Origin: Norana najaformis | Taxonomy: Eukaryota > Annelida > Clitellata > Crassiclitellata > Hormogastridae | Assembly (NCBI GenBank): GCA_964023275.1 | Contig: OZ029929.1 | Span: 8,879,937 to 8,943,936 of the forward strand | DNA: 64,000 nucleotides | Reading direction: 5' to 3' | In this document: in pieces, positions 46,746-62,617 of the stretch | Numbering within the stretch: position 1 is the first letter of the stretch | Layout of the letters: each line of letters starts with the position of its first letter | Program-made: the position numbers and the translations under genes | Notes under the pieces: generated by a model | What the model saw: the letters and a program-made list of their open reading frames with translations, nothing else | The model's database searches: none | What the model was told of the DNA's origin: nothing

Positions 46746-46940
46746 AGACAGACAGACAGACAGACACAGATAGAAACAGACAGACAGATAGAGACAGACA
46801 GACAGACAGACAGAGACACAGACACAAGCACAGACAGAAACATACAGAAAGAGAGACAGAGAGAGAGACAGAGACAGAAAGAGAGAGAGAGAAAGATACA
46901 GAGACAGAGACAGAGAGAAAGAAAGAGAGACAGAGAGATC
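46746..46940. repeat. (CAGA)n then (GA)n tract
   Basis: CAGA units grade into an interrupted GA-rich run. Confidence 0.9.
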
Positions 46941-47045
46941 AGTGTTGTCTTATCCGGTAGCAAAGCCAACCGGTTTAAACCGGTTAAGAAGGAGAAACAG
47001 TCCAGACTTCTTTACGACTATTTACTTCAGATTTTGTCAGCACCT

Positions 47046-47047
<2 letters not shown>

Positions 47048-47137
<90 letters not shown>

Positions 47138-47289
47138 TTCTCTCTGTCTCTGGCTCTCTCCTCTCTCTCTCCTCTGGCTCTCTCTGTCTCTCTCTCTGCC
47201 TCTCTCTCTCTCTCTTTCTCTCTGCCTCTTCTCTCTCTCTCTCTGCCTCTCTCTCTCTCTCTCTGCCTCTCTCTCTCTCTCTCTCTCTG

Positions 47290-47366
<77 letters not shown>

Positions 47367-47370
47367 ATCT
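47048..47370. repeat. Interrupted (CT)n array, about 320 bp
   Basis: An almost pure polypyrimidine strand with CC, TTT and CTG interruptions. Ser/Leu and Arg/Glu ORFs are shadows. Confidence 0.95.
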
Positions 47371-47399
47371 GCTTACCTTCTTCTTGACCCTTGACCCTT

Positions 47400-48250
47400 C
47401 CATCTCTTTTCATGGATCCATTCCTTATCTTCCTTTTCTTTTATTCTTCCGCTCCCGGCTTTCCTCGTCTGCTTCCATCCAAGTACCGTTCATCGCAATC
47501 CCTCAATTTGTAATAATTTGGCGGCCGGCTATTTTTAGCGCAGACTTTCTGCCGTTTGAGTTGGTAAACAACGGGTGCGTTCCTGTGCCCCGCGGTTTTC
47601 TTTTGAAGTTCGGTGATGAAGTGTAAAACATTAAATCAATTGGCTTAGATTGAGCAATGATATTCTCCTCTTTGAACGATCGAATGCCTTAGCATGGCCA
47701 CGTAGATCGAGCGTGAATGAAGTTGCCGATTTTTAACAGAGTGCGCAGCACTGTGCTGTGAAAAAAACTTCCGTCAGAATATTAATGTGTGGTATTATGA
47801 CACAGTGGCTCTCCACTATGCCCCCCTCTTGACCTGGAGCAAGTTTCTAACTCTATAGGCCTCTTCCTATTCTCCTTCGTTCTTGGTTTGCTCTTCCATC
47901 TTTCCCAGCTGCCTAATTGATTCCGCTTACCTTTTCCACTCAGCTAAGCCATAAGCACTGAATTCGTCGACAGGTTGCTTGCAAGCATGATCCAAGTCAG
48001 CTGTTCGACTGGAGATAACTGAGACTGGAAAAGCAGAGCTCTATCGGAATTTATTCCATATGAACACGAGCCTAGCTAAACATGGACGTTTATCTTTCAG
48101 TCTGGCTGTTCAGCCAATCTTGTCCTGCATATCGTGTGTCACTGATATTGTGGTCTTTCGCTCTCCCTATGTCTGTGTGTGTGTGTTTCTTCCTCTGTTT
48201 GTCTTTCTGTTCAATTCTTTGTTCCCTTTGGTTCTTTCTTGAAATTTGTG
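47400..48250. other. Intergenic, nothing recognised
   Basis: No coding potential beyond repeat-like frames. Confidence 0.4.
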
Positions 48251-48259
48251 ATCTCTTCT

Positions 48260-48370
48260 GTTCTCCTCTCTCTCTCTGTCTCTCTCGCTCTCGCTCGCTC
48301 TTTCTGTTTCTCTCTCTGACTCTGTCTTTGTCCCTGTCTCTGTCTCTCTTTCTCTCTCTCTCTCTTCTTA
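48260..48370. repeat. CT-rich tract
   Basis: Interrupted CT/CTGT units. Confidence 0.85.
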
Positions 48371-48581
48371 TCCCTCTGTCTTTATTCGAGTCTTTCTATG
48401 TGTTTGTCTTTCCGTCAGACGAACAGATACACAGAAAACAAGATGGAGAAAAAGAAAGACAAGCAGATAGACAGACAGACACATAAAAGTTTAATCTATT
48501 ATGGAAACAATAACAGGACTGTAGAAGTTGTTAGATTAGATTTATATACGTCTGTCTTTCTTCCACTGTCTACATATTAAT

Positions 48582-48582
48582 C

Positions 48583-48627
<45 letters not shown>

Positions 48628-48640
48628 GCAGACACAGACA
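48582..48640. repeat. (CAGA)n microsatellite
   Basis: About 12 CAGA units. Confidence 0.93.
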
Positions 48641-48724
48641 GACACTCATCTGTCTTTCTGTCAGGAAATTGAGTAGATTCTGGATAGAAACTTGTACAAA
48701 GTCGTTACCTAAATCGTTTAGTTC

Positions 48725-48890
48725 GTGGCATATTTCAGACATTTAAATCTCGGGCTAGTACGATCCGCGCAGGGGGACCTTACATGGCATGGCGCCCATT
48801 CAAACGGGCAGCGGTGGTGAAGGATCTCACCCGATCAATTAAGTGTGAAATGAGCAGGGTCGAGGCCCTACGGTCGCTATATAAAACCTA
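48725..48890 (+). mobile_element. SINE family 2 (copy, plus strand)
   Basis: It starts within the body (GGCATATTTCAGACATTTAA), then the core CAAACGGGCAGCGGTGGTGA and the tail CGAGGCCCTACGGTCGCTAT. The tRNA head is lacking. Confidence 0.8.
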
Positions 48891-49154
48891 TACATATACA
48901 TTTTATAACTTTAGTTGTCGGATTGTTTATTGTTTCTGCTCGCTAGGCGTCGTCAAATTCAACCAGGTTCCGTAGAGTAATTGGATCATCTGGTGCAAGA
49001 ACATAGCGCCCAGTCTTGCTCGTTTTGTAAACAGGGATCAAGACATCGAAATCTTGATTCAGTTGTTCATTTTAAACTAAAATACAACGTCTCTGCCGTT
49101 GTCCTGAGTCTACGAACTAACTCTGAGATCGATGGGGGAGGCCAATTCTAGTGA

Positions 49155-49293
49155 GGCAAGGTAGCATATTGGATAGAGCGCTTGGCTTGTAACGCGAAGA
49201 GTACGGGTTCGAGCCTCCTTCAAGACGGTCAATTGCTCGGCGCCATCGATTGATGCTAATTCATTAGATAGTGGCGTCTAATAAATGCAGAAA
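49155..49293 (+). mobile_element. SINE family 1 (copy 2)
   Basis: AGCATATTGGATAGAGCGCT and GGGTTCGAGCCTCCTTCAAG form the head. The tail is TCTAATAAATGCAGAAATAA followed by a few ATA units. Compared with the other copies it has an internal deletion after the head. Confidence 0.88.
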
Positions 49294-49686
49294 TAATAAT
49301 AATATCATGTTGTGCATACAATACTCTATTGTAATAACTAGACAGACAAAGAAGCCACTGAAGTACACAACTGACTCCGTTGTTTGCAAACGCGGCGATG
49401 TTAAACTGTCCTGTGTACGTAACGATGAGTCACTCTCAAATTGTTCGCGTTAAACCAATGATATTGGCCTTAACTGTGGCACTTATCCGCGCAGAGGTTG
49501 CGGTGGGAAAAGAGTGGGTAATGCCTCTGTCATACACAATCTCAAATCGTTACCCACCCTAACTCAACCCAGTCGAACACTTGTATAGATAATCCACACA
49601 ATAAAGCATAGCACAATTTAAACCATCCTAACCAAATCTCGTGGAATAAACATTTTCAAGCTGCCCTTCTTCATCCATCTAGACTA

Positions 49687-49872
49687 CACCCAGGTTACTG
49701 GGTGTATTGGTTAGAGCGCTCGGCTTGAAACGCAAGGAGTACGGGTTCGAGCCTCCCCACAGCCGGTAACTGTGTAGGAACCTTGAGCAAGTCCTTCGCT
49801 CACAGTTGATCAGCGCCATCAATTGATGCCTAGTCATTAGATAGTGGCGCTTAATAAATGCAGAAATAATAT
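49687..49872 (+). mobile_element. SINE family 1 (copy 3)
   Basis: The head is TTGGTTAGAGCGCTCGGC with the B box GGGTTCGAGCC. The full body (GTGTAGGAACCTTGAGCAAG) is present and the tail is TTAATAAATGCAGAAATAA. Confidence 0.9.
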
Positions 49873-49949
49873 TAACACTCTCCTTCCTCTTATCCCTCTT
49901 TCCGCTCCAATCCCAAACATCACCCACAGTAGCTGCCACGCTGTCTCTC

Positions 49950-50089
49950 TGCCTGACTCCTGGATTTTGACCTGGAACCGAACACTTTTGCCTATCGACT
50001 TTGTTTTGACTGAGCGCCTGTGAATAAGCTGACCCCGTTACGTGGCTTTCGTTGGGATTTGTAGAAATCTCGGAATTACGATTACGAAT

Positions 50090-50090
<1 letters not shown>
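49950..50090 (+). mobile_element. LINE-tail repeat (copy 3, best preserved)
   Basis: It begins GACTCCTGGATTTTGACCTG, passes through CGACTTTGTTTTGACTGAGC and ends GGAATTACGATTACGAATAA. The ATTACG-type tail links it to the CR1-like LINE ends in this window. Confidence 0.72.
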
Positions 50091-51659
<1,569 letters not shown>

Positions 51660-53364
51660 AGCCAACGCTTCTCTAATGGAACAGAAACGATGCAGATATT
51701 CAAGCGTGACCGGTCACGCATGAAAGGCAGCATAACAACACAGCGATGGAAATCTAGTTAATATAATAGTTCTATTCTTCTTTTTAGTTTAGCCTACAGA
51801 CGAGCAAAGAATGCCCGCAAGAGATGCTTTAAAGATGATACACAAATGTCTAGTTAAACACAGTTTCGTAGACGTACAAAATGAATACACTTATTTTAAG
51901 CCTATTGCAAACACATAAAGGCATTGTGTTGAACGAATAGACCTATAACGCCGCCATGCCGTATTCGGGTGGTGCCAGTTCCAAGCCTGGATAAAGGAGG
52001 AGGGCGACGCCAACGGCCCTTGATGCAATAAGATGTAGTTAAACACTGGAACTAGGCCTACTACTTCTAATAGACCTAGAACGTAAGAGGCACCAGATGA
52101 TCTTGGCAAAACTACTGCGTCTTGCTAGTAAAACTTAGCACAGTATGTGTGGTGGCTAAAAAGATGAACGGAGTCACAGTCCAGTCTTATTCCAAGTTGT
52201 ACGCTGTTCGGCATGCATTACTGTGAAATGGAATTGTACATAAATATGTACGCATAAATGAAACATCTTTGTGCCTCATTCTTTCTCTTCCTTCATGTCT
52301 CATTCCCTCTTCCTTCATGTCTCATTCCCTATCTTCCTCCTTGGCTTATTCCTATCCTTTTTCCTTGTCTCATTCCCTCTCTTCTTCCATGCCTCCTTTC
52401 CTGCCCCCTCCGCGCCTCTTTTCCTAGTTTCCTATCTCCATCTCTGCAGTCCATCCCACATTTCTTTCTTCCCTCCTTCCCTCTCTCACTTCCCCACTCC
52501 CACTCTTCCTGCATACCTTACTCCATCCGTTTGCGCATCCTTTTGTCTACCCCTGAACACACAAAATTATATGTATATATAAGTAAGAGTATTTTTGTGC
52601 CAGGAGGTTTTGAGATACACATCAACAGAAAACAGGAAGGAGGAGGAGGAGGAAGCGCAAGGAAAAACAGGGAAGGTGGGAGAATGGAAGGAGAGAGGAT
52701 GAGGGGTGGATAGATGAGATGTACGATGTGGGGAGGATTTAATGAGAGGAATGAATATGAGAGCAAGACTCATAGGGAGGAAGAGCAGTGGGCCATTCAG
52801 AGGAGCGCTTGATGGCCATGGAATTGCAGTGGTCTCATTTCCACGTCGTACATCTTCTCAGCTGCTGCTGTGATGCTCATCACGCTGTTGCTTCGGATGC
52901 TGCTGCTGCTTACTGATGCTGGAGATGGCACCTATACATCTGGGGAGGGCGATGTGAATGTACGAAAGAATCCATGGCTGCTTCAGCAGTTGCTGCGCCT
53001 GGCAGTCCGTCTCTCTCAAGATCTGATGCTGCTGCTGCTGCTGCTGCTGCATAGAACTCTAATCCACCCAAAGGTACGACGAACGAAAGACGATGATATA
53101 GCGCCATCTACATGTTATACATCTGTTATTTTTCTGATATTATCAGAGCGGACAACGTAATTATCATCATCAGCAGCAGTAAAGCAGTAGATGTGTATGC
53201 GTTTGTTTTCGTGTTGCTGTGTATGCGTTTATTCAAGCAACATCGTCGTCGTCGTCGACGTCATCATCCATCATCCTTCTCGTCATCAGGTCAGCAACAG
53301 CAGCAGCACCAGATGAGGAAGCGACGTTGAAGGTGGGTTTGAAGAGAGGCTGGAATTAAGTGCG
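51660..53364. other. Intergenic; pyrimidine-rich and CTG-containing tracts
   Basis: 52260-52560 is TTCC/CCT-rich. 52860-53055 and 53240-53320 carry short CTG/GTC/CAG runs that open Gln- or Ala-rich frames. No splice-consistent exon was found. Confidence 0.4.
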
Positions 53365-53770
53365 TTGGGAATGCTATCTTACTTGCACTGGATCGCAATA
53401 GGGGAGCGTATCCTCTTCAAAATCTTGACCCTCGTTTGGAACTGTCTTGTTGGCTGTGCTCCGCTTTATCTAAGGGAGCTCAGCATCCTCCTTTCTCCTA
53501 TCTCCGGCCGCAGACCACTGCGTTCGTCTGTTCAGGGCGATCTCGCCCTCCCTCTAGCTCGAACTGCCATCGCTCAGCGCTGCAGCTTTGCTATTGCTGG
53601 CCCTGCCTCTTGGAATGACTTACCTACCGACCTTCGACGGGAGCTTCTCTCCCTCTCCCTTCCCTCTTCCGTAAGCGCTTGAAACCGTATTATTTGAGAC
53701 GATGGGACGGGAGCGCCTCTGATGAGGCTACCTTGAAGCGGCGCTTTACAAATTTACGATTAAGATTACG
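53365..53770 (+). mobile_element. CR1-like LINE 3' end with ATTACG tail
   Basis: The frame reads LHWIAIGERILFKILTLVWN, then APLYLRELS, then FAIAGPASWNDLPTDLR, the end of CR1-type ORF2. The 3' UTR is GGCGCTTTACAAATTTACGA followed by TTAAGATTACGATTAC. It is 5'-truncated. Confidence 0.9.
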
Positions 53771-54177
53771 ATTACTCAACAAATACTAACTCATCTTTTA
53801 AACGAAGAACCAAGTTTAGACAAATGCTCGCAACTGTTAACTATAACGCCTTTAATTGAAAGCACTGTTTGAAAGGAGCGTGTGTATCGCTTAGGCCTTA
53901 AGGCACTCCTCTGCTTGCCAGGTTCTCTGAATCGACAATGTTTTCCAAGTAAGTCTGGGAAGGAGGGAGGGAAGGAGAGGAGAGAGGGAGACTAATTTGT
54001 TGTGTAGGCTGATGCTGCTTGTAACTTGAGCGTTGTTTTTCGACTCTACTGTTTCTCTCACTGACTGTGTAATTGGTGTTTGTAAGAAGTCATACATGTA
54101 TGCTCGTGACATATGCAAGTTTCTCTTCCCCACCAGCATATATGAAGGGTAAAATAAAACGTAAATGTATAGTTTTC

Positions 54178-54310
54178 TATAGCGACCGTATGGCTTCGAC
54201 CTTGCTCATTTTACAATGAATTTATAGGGTGAGATCCTTCAACACCACTGCTCGTTTGAATGGGCACGACACCATTTAAGGTCCCCGTGCACGAACCCTA
54301 CTAGCCCAGG
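54178..54310 (-). mobile_element. SINE family 2 (copy, minus strand)
   Basis: On the plus strand it reads TATAGCGACCGTATGGCTTC, CTGCTCGTTTGAATGGGC and CATTTAAGGTCCCCGTGCAC, the reverse of the family core and tail. Confidence 0.85.
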
Positions 54311-54439
54311 GTAGTAATAAGCGTAATTCTGCTTGATTTATACCGATAGCAATATTATTTATATAAACAATTATATAAACATCTGAATTTCGGTTACTGC
54401 TGTGTATGCGTTTGTTCAAGTAAATGAACAAAACGATAC

Positions 54440-54770
54440 CTTAATCTGACTATTCCAAGAACAAGGACAGCTCTCTGCAGGGCTGCCTTTTCTGTCGCTG
54501 ACCCTAGACTCTGGAACTCTCTTCCAGCAAATGATCGCTCTGTAAAGTCTGTTTTGGCCTTCAGATTTCGGCTAAAAACTCACCTCTTCCTTCACTCATT
54601 TCCTCCGTAGACTGTCTCTGTATCTTTTGAGATCCCCCCTTGGCTTTTCGATTGGATTCACAGTGGAATTTGGCTTGCTCAACGATTTTGCTTAACAGCG
54701 ACCATCGACTGATGCCTTGAGCATTATTACAGTGGCGCTATAGAAGTTCTGATACTCTTATTATTAAATG
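54440..54770 (+). mobile_element. Second CR1-like LINE 3' end
   Basis: The frame reads AAFSVADPRLWNSLPANDRS and FRFRLKTHLFLHSF then stop. The 3' UTR ends GTGGCGCTATAGAAGTTCTG and then TTATTATTAAA. It is a different subfamily from 53365-53770, judging by the tail. Confidence 0.85.
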
Positions 54771-54774
54771 AACT

Positions 54775-55473
54775 TAATTGAATTGAATACTAGCGGGATA
54801 TGCTACACTGGTTACCGTAGAGGATGATATTCTACACTGGTTACCGTAGAGGACAGTATTGCATTCAAGGTCCTTTTCGTGAAGGTGGGAAATACGGGCA
54901 CTTTAAAATGTTCTTCACCATCAAATTAATTCTCCAAAGGTGGGGAAGTGTTCCATACATTTGCATTGCTTGCACAGATTGTTTCCAGAATGTTCCAATG
55001 CTCCAGAAAACAATACAAAGACTGGCTTCCTTGGCATAACTAGAAGAGTCAATGGAAGTCGCAAACCGGGCAAATAATTGCCTTCACCGCCCTAATGGCA
55101 TCTCTCGAGTTTGTTTTCTCTTCCTATTGAAGTCTGCTGCATGCCTACCTGTCTGTGTCTTTGTCTGTGTATGTGTCTGCGTCCATCCATTTGCCATGCC
55201 TGTATCTGCCTGTCTTGGTGTCTGTTTATCCGGCAGTGCATTGCGTGCGCTTAATTCTATCCCATTCGTTCAGTTCTCAGCCGGTCCTTCTCGTTAACCA
55301 ACGGAGTTCGCTTCAAGAATTATTGGATCCATACGAGAGGCAAGCCAAACTCATAACCACGTCCAAGAATTCTTCTTAGTCTCTGCCATTCCCCCCTCTC
55401 TCTCTTCTCTGTCTGTCTGTCTGTCTTATCTATCTATCTGTCTGTCTGTCTGTCTCTCACTCTCTGTCTCTCT

Positions 55474-55508
<35 letters not shown>

Positions 55509-55985
55509 TTATAATAATAATAATAACAATAATAATAATAATATCTCTGTATACTTTTTATATTTGTTTCATTACACAGGTCTGCCCGTTAGGTAGAAGA
55601 TCCGGGTTTTTGTGTAAAACGGTGCAAAGTAACCTTCAACTGTTGGCCTCCGTTAAAAGAGGAACAAAACTGCTGTACAGTGATAATAAGACGCCTCGTC
55701 TCGGAGTAAAACGTTTTGGTCAGAGACCCAAAGACTCGGTGGTCTCGTCTCGGACAGCCAGGCGAACAACTTGGTCTCGTCCAGTCTCTCGGCGGGTCGT
55801 CTTGAGTTTCTTCTCATCGGCATCCCTGACCGTTATGCATTGTCATAATGCAGTCATAGAGGTCATTTGATTGGAATAGATAATTCATCACCAATAAGCC
55901 CCTAATTGGAGTGCACGATAGTAAGACTATATTGGAAACGCGTTGCTACGTCAGGACCACGTGACTGATGATAGCGAAGGATTGA
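54775..55985. other. Intergenic, upstream of FRS2
   Basis: Apart from the microsatellites no element or exon is recognised. The FRS2 promoter and any non-coding exon should be here. Confidence 0.4.
55400..55545. repeat. (CTGT)n and (TAA)n tracts
   Basis: CTGT units at 55410-55455 are followed by TAA/ATA units at 55484-55545. Confidence 0.9.
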
Positions 55986-57940
<1,955 letters not shown>

Positions 57941-58157
57941 GCCAGCCAGCCATGACAGGGATCCCCGCTGCTAGTCTGGCGCTACATAATGACTCAGTAC
58001 ATGTCCCCGTCCAATCAAAAACCTACGCATTCTTAAAATATTGTCTGTTAAGAACAGACACTAGTGTGGTTGTTTGGATAAATCTTTCAACTGCAAGGCA
58101 CATAAAAAGACAACTCCAGTCCCAGAAGCCGACCTTTAATCATTTACAACTACCAGA

Positions 58158-58163
58158 AATAAA
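58158..58163 (+). terminator. Polyadenylation signal of FRS2
   Basis: AATAAA lies 218 bp after the FRS2 stop. Confidence 0.55.
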
Positions 58164-58169
58164 TAGGTA

Positions 58170-59387
58170 AATCGAAATGCATCAGTACATAATCATCACA
58201 TGGTTTGAATAGTTACCAACAGTACATATCATCCGCAGGACATTGTCGCCTTAATCATCTTCGCCTCTTCTGTCAAACTTCAGAATAGAATCGACGATCG
58301 TCTATTTACATGTAGGGTGAGGGCATGACTTAACAAGTGCACCTGACGCCTACATGAAAGGGTTGGCCAGAAGGGATGAGGGCATTCTCAAAAGCCTTGC
58401 CATGCTCAATCTCTGAACTATAAAATTAGTGCAGGAAAATGACAGGTCAAACATTTTCAAAGAACAGAACGAATAAAAAGAACGAAGAGATTTAAGAAAC
58501 GGACGTATATGCAAGAACTCAACTGGAGCTCTAAACTGATCAAAGATGAACTCGGTCTGACGGACAATGAGGCAGAAAACAGACAAAGCAGCCGACTACC
58601 TACAATGGTTCAACAATTTGCTAGCTACTACAGATGACTAGCGCGATACATCGGATGCACCCAGTGATCCCGACGCACACACAGTAAATGTGCTGTGACA
58701 ATTTTCAAATCCCAAAGGCACATACTGTCTGGTGGCCCACAGACAGACACTTTCGTCTAACACCCACCCACCCAAAACGACATACACTTTCGTCTAACAC
58801 CCGCCATTCAAAACTATGCTAACACCTCACAGCTTATCTATAAGCTACAACTGTTGTGTTCTAAAGCCATTCTGAGCTGTCACCAGCCATTACTTCTACC
58901 CCATCTGCCTCACTGGGCAAATACCCTACAACAGGTCCAACACTGTTTCTCCCCTATAAACCCTAGGTCATAAAGGACTCATGGACATGTACAGCAAACC
59001 AGCAGACAAAACATAATAAGCAACTGATGAGGCTACGAACACAGGGCACAAGAAAAAACACAGAAGACAACACATAGAATCCTGCAAGCAGACAGCACCA
59101 AAGACTCGTAAAATTAACCGCTGGCATAACGTAACTGACACGAATGTAACTCAAAGATATCCTATCCTATCAGACATCAACCATATTTACTAGACAACAG
59201 ACACAATAAAACTAATACAACATAATAATAATAATAATAATAGTATAATAATAGCATTATAACAGCAAATTTAATATATATATATAATAACTAGCCTTCT
59301 GAAGAGACTCCATGTAACGACCGAGGCAAGCTGTTTTAACACAGGTGCCTCAGCCACCAAGGCAGATTTTACAAGCAAATGTACACG
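58170..59387. other. Intergenic, nothing recognised
   Basis: Short AT-rich and (TAA)n runs near 59224-59250; no coding frame or clear element. Confidence 0.45.
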
Positions 59388-59640
59388 TTTTTCTATAGCG
59401 ACCGTATGGCCTCGACCCTGCTCATTTTTCAGTGAATTTATCCTTCACCACCGCTGCCCGTTTGAATGGGTGCCACGCTATTTAAGATCCCCGTGCACGG
59501 ACCATATCAGCTTGAGATTCAAATGTCTAAAATAAGCCACAACCGGGACGTGAACCGGCATCCTCATGCAAAGAGGTGCCTTAAAGTATGCTTTAACCGA
59601 TATAGTTAACCAGGCCAAATTTTCCACTAAAGTAACTGGC
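59388..59640 (-). mobile_element. SINE family 2, most complete copy
   Basis: Minus-strand reading: a tRNA-like head (TGGTTAACTATATCGGTTAA, B box GGTTCACGTCCC), then a spacer with TTATTTTAGACATTTGAATC. The core AAACGGGCAGCGGTGGTGAA and the tail GAGGCCATACGGTCGCTATA complete it. Length is about 250 bp. Confidence 0.87.
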
Positions 59641-60530
59641 AAGACCTGATAAATGCATTGGCCCAAGCATGACCAGCACCTTGGAATTTGTCCACTGCCC
59701 ACTCAGTGGCTTAAATGCCTACCCTATGTCCCACTATGGGTATAGGGAAATAAAATAACAACAATAATAATGACAATAGTAATAGCATCACTAAAAACGT
59801 TACTCAGCTTCAATACGACCACATTTCACACGAAATAACAGTATTTCCTTCATTGTTCATAATTGCGAAATGCAACTCAGATATCACTCAACTGTGACTA
59901 GAGCCACAACCTTTCCAACTCAGGAGAGTCATCTCAGAAAAACACTAAAAGTCTATGCTAGCACCTGTGCTAAATTATCCTATATTAAAATTTACATGTA
60001 CCATTTCCTGAAAGAAGCTGGCCATCCTCCATCAGATTCTCTCAATCAACAAAGGTAGCACACATATAGGAAAGTACATTCAAAAGAAGCATCCTTACCC
60101 TTGTCTATACCTAAGTCAGCTGCATCTCTGATATAAAAATGCATAAAACAACACAGAAACGGACGGAGCACCCACAGTGCTCTGATATGTAAATAAACGC
60201 AAATGCACACGACCCACCACCACAAAATCATAGCTCATACAACACAGTACAGCCTGGACGTGTAATTTCATATTTTCAATCTGTACTTAGAACTAATAGC
60301 CAGCTGTTCACAACTAACCGGTGCAGAAAATATAATTAATTACACGTAATAGTACAATTGTAACTGATCCACTGGATTCTCCTTATGATACACCACCTTT
60401 GGAAGCCACAGCCATTACTATGTTATAACCAGGATGCATTATACTTGAGCTCAAATTGTTCAGCTGATTTAAATGAAGCATTCACAGGCCATAGTAGAAT
60501 TCATGTTATACAGAAACATGTCACAAGGGG
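59641..60530. other. Intergenic, nothing recognised
   Basis: AT-rich sequence without supported features. Confidence 0.4.
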
Positions 60531-60531
60531 C

Positions 60532-60870
60532 ATGTTCCAGTGCAACAGTAACAACATTATAAGGAGTATATTCCAATGCAACAGTAACAACATTACAAGG
60601 AACATGTTCCAGTGCAACAGTAACAATGTTACAAGGAACATGTTCCAGTGCAACAGTAACAACGTTATAAGGAGTATGTTCCAATGCAACAGTAACAACA
60701 TTACAAGGAACATGTTCCAGTGCAACAGTAGCAACATTATAAAGAGCATGTTCCAGTGCAAAAGTAACAATGTTACAAGGAGCACATGCTGGTACAAGAG
60801 TAACAACATTACAAGGAGCATGTTCCAGTGCAACAGCAACAATGTTACAAGGAGCATTTGTAGTGCTTAG
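60532..60870. repeat. 36-bp minisatellite, about 9.5 copies
   Basis: Units ATGTTCCAGTGCAACAGTAA plus CAACATTACAAGGAAC recur every 36 bp from 60532, with GTTACA/ATTATA and GGAAC/GGAGT variants. The multiple-of-three length opens ORFs on both strands. Confidence 0.95.
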
Positions 60871-60899
60871 TGCTGTTCCAGTGCAACGTAACAACTAGT

Positions 60900-61379
60900 G
60901 ATCAAAATAAAAAATCTACAAATAAATCAAAGCAGATTGTCTAGAATTTCTGACAGTCTCCAACAACACTTTTAATAAAGTTTATGTGCAATAAAATCTC
61001 ACAGATGTTTTCAGTTTGATTTCATCTTAGGCAACTTTCCACGTAACTGAATTTCTGGGTCTCTCAAAACCCCAAACACCACAAAAACGATCACGTGCGC
61101 AATTCTTAATTATTTAATTATGAAAAAATACTTTACTTTTGTAAAAAACTTAAGTGTTAACCACTAAAATGTTCACAGTCAAACGCTTTCATGACTTACA
61201 CAAAAAAGTATATAAAAAGTGTTTATGCTATCAATAAGAAGTGCATGAACAATGGCAGTAACTCTTGGCAAGCAAACTAGTGGCAATATATTTTGGTAAA
61301 AGACTAGAAGGCAGATACTGTTAGCTGGCATCTTGATGATAATACCTTCTAATAATAAAGCTGATGGCAATGTTATTGG
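60900..61379. other. Intergenic, nothing recognised
   Basis: AT-rich spacer between the two minisatellites. Confidence 0.4.
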
Positions 61380-61830
61380 CAAGCAACCTGGTAATAATAT
61401 CTCTTGGCAAACAACCTGGTGATAATATCTCTTGGTAAGCAACCTGATGGCAATATCTCTTGGTAAGCAACCTGATATCTCTTGGTAAGCAACCTGATGG
61501 TAATATCTCTTGGAAAGCAACCTAATAATATCTCTTGGTAAGCAACCTGATGATATCTCTTGATAAGCAGCCTGATAATAATATCTCTTGGTAAGCAACC
61601 TGATAATATCTCTTGGTAAGCAACCTGATGGTAATATCTCTTGGAAAGCAACCTGATAATATCTCTTGATAAGCAACCTGATGGTAATATCTCTTGGAAA
61701 GCAACTTAATAATATCTCTTGGTAAGCAACCTGATGATATCTTTTCGTACACAACCCGATGACAACATCTCTTGGTAAGCAACCTAATGGTAGTATCTCT
61801 TGGTAAGCAATCTAGTGTTGGCACAATCTC
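61380..61830. repeat. Variable-length minisatellite (21-31 bp), about 16 copies
   Basis: The constant part is AATATCTCTTGGTAAGCAAC. Spacing varies by small insertions such as TGATGG or TAATGG, giving ragged periods. Confidence 0.92.
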
Positions 61831-62455
61831 TGATAACATGACCAAAAAAGACAGGAAGACAATATCGAATACAAACTGTGAAATTCATCTCGAGCAAAAA
61901 GAGTTATTACATAAATCCTGCAACAGAAATTTAGATAAAACTCAGACATTAAACAAGAAACACAGTGACCTATGACCGACCCATATACAAATCAAACCAG
62001 AACTGTTACATATAGTTCCACATTTCAGTCATAAAAATAAAAACTTTATAAACCTTAAACTAATTCCTGTCAAATAATTGTTGTAGGACGATACTGTATC
62101 CACTGCTTTCTCAGCTGGCAGGAGCTGCTGATGCAGTTATGATTCTCAGCCCCTATTGGAATCCGCTTACACAAATCTGGAAGACTAGGAGATATCTTGA
62201 TCCTCGCATGTTTGACTGACATGGAGTAAGAAACTCTGGACTGGAAAACTTAGGTTGGCAAACAAAAAATAATAAACCAGAATTTTCGGTTGTTGGAAGA
62301 CAAGAATTTGCACACGGCAGTGTATATTGAATTGCTCTGAGACTTTCTTGCAGGAGCCCCAGGCGATCCCTGATTGTTTAATGTTCAACTAGAGATTTAC
62401 ACTACCTCCTGAAGGCCGGCTAAAACTGCAAGGCCCTCTCCTTCGGATCAGGCTA

Positions 62456-62617
62456 TTACTTAGCGGTAGTTTTCTTCTTCTGACCAGTGCCTTCACTGAC
62501 TGCACCAACTTTTGCGGTGCTGGCTGGCACTGGCGAGTGGTGCAAACGCAGACTCTGTGAGTGATTAAGTTTAGATGATTCCATGCAACTGCTGGCACTA
62601 CTGGAACCAGTCGAAGC
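62456..62617 (-). CDS. Unrecognised gene, last coding exon
   Basis: It starts after GGATAG and encodes 53 residues (ASTGSSSASSCMESSKLNHS at the start) and TAA at 62456-62458. Confidence 0.8.
   Translation of the reverse strand, partial: ASTGSSSASSCMESSKLNHSQSLRLHHSPVPASTAKVGAVSEGTGQKKKTTAK

Noticed and set aside
46180-47413. Long ORFs rich in TDGR, PSVR, SL or RE
   Set aside because: They are translations of ACGG, CAGA and CT microsatellites.
49687-49760. Possible tRNA gene
   Set aside because: A and B boxes are present, but the sequence is the head of a dispersed SINE and does not close a proper acceptor stem.
52858-53107. Poly-Gln or poly-Ala coding exon
   Set aside because: The frames depend on short CTG/CAG runs, and several overlapping frames are equally open with no convincing splice sites.
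60385-60894. ORFs with regular 12-residue repeats on both strands
   Set aside because: The 36-bp minisatellite is a multiple of three and opens several frames; no splice or start context supports a gene.
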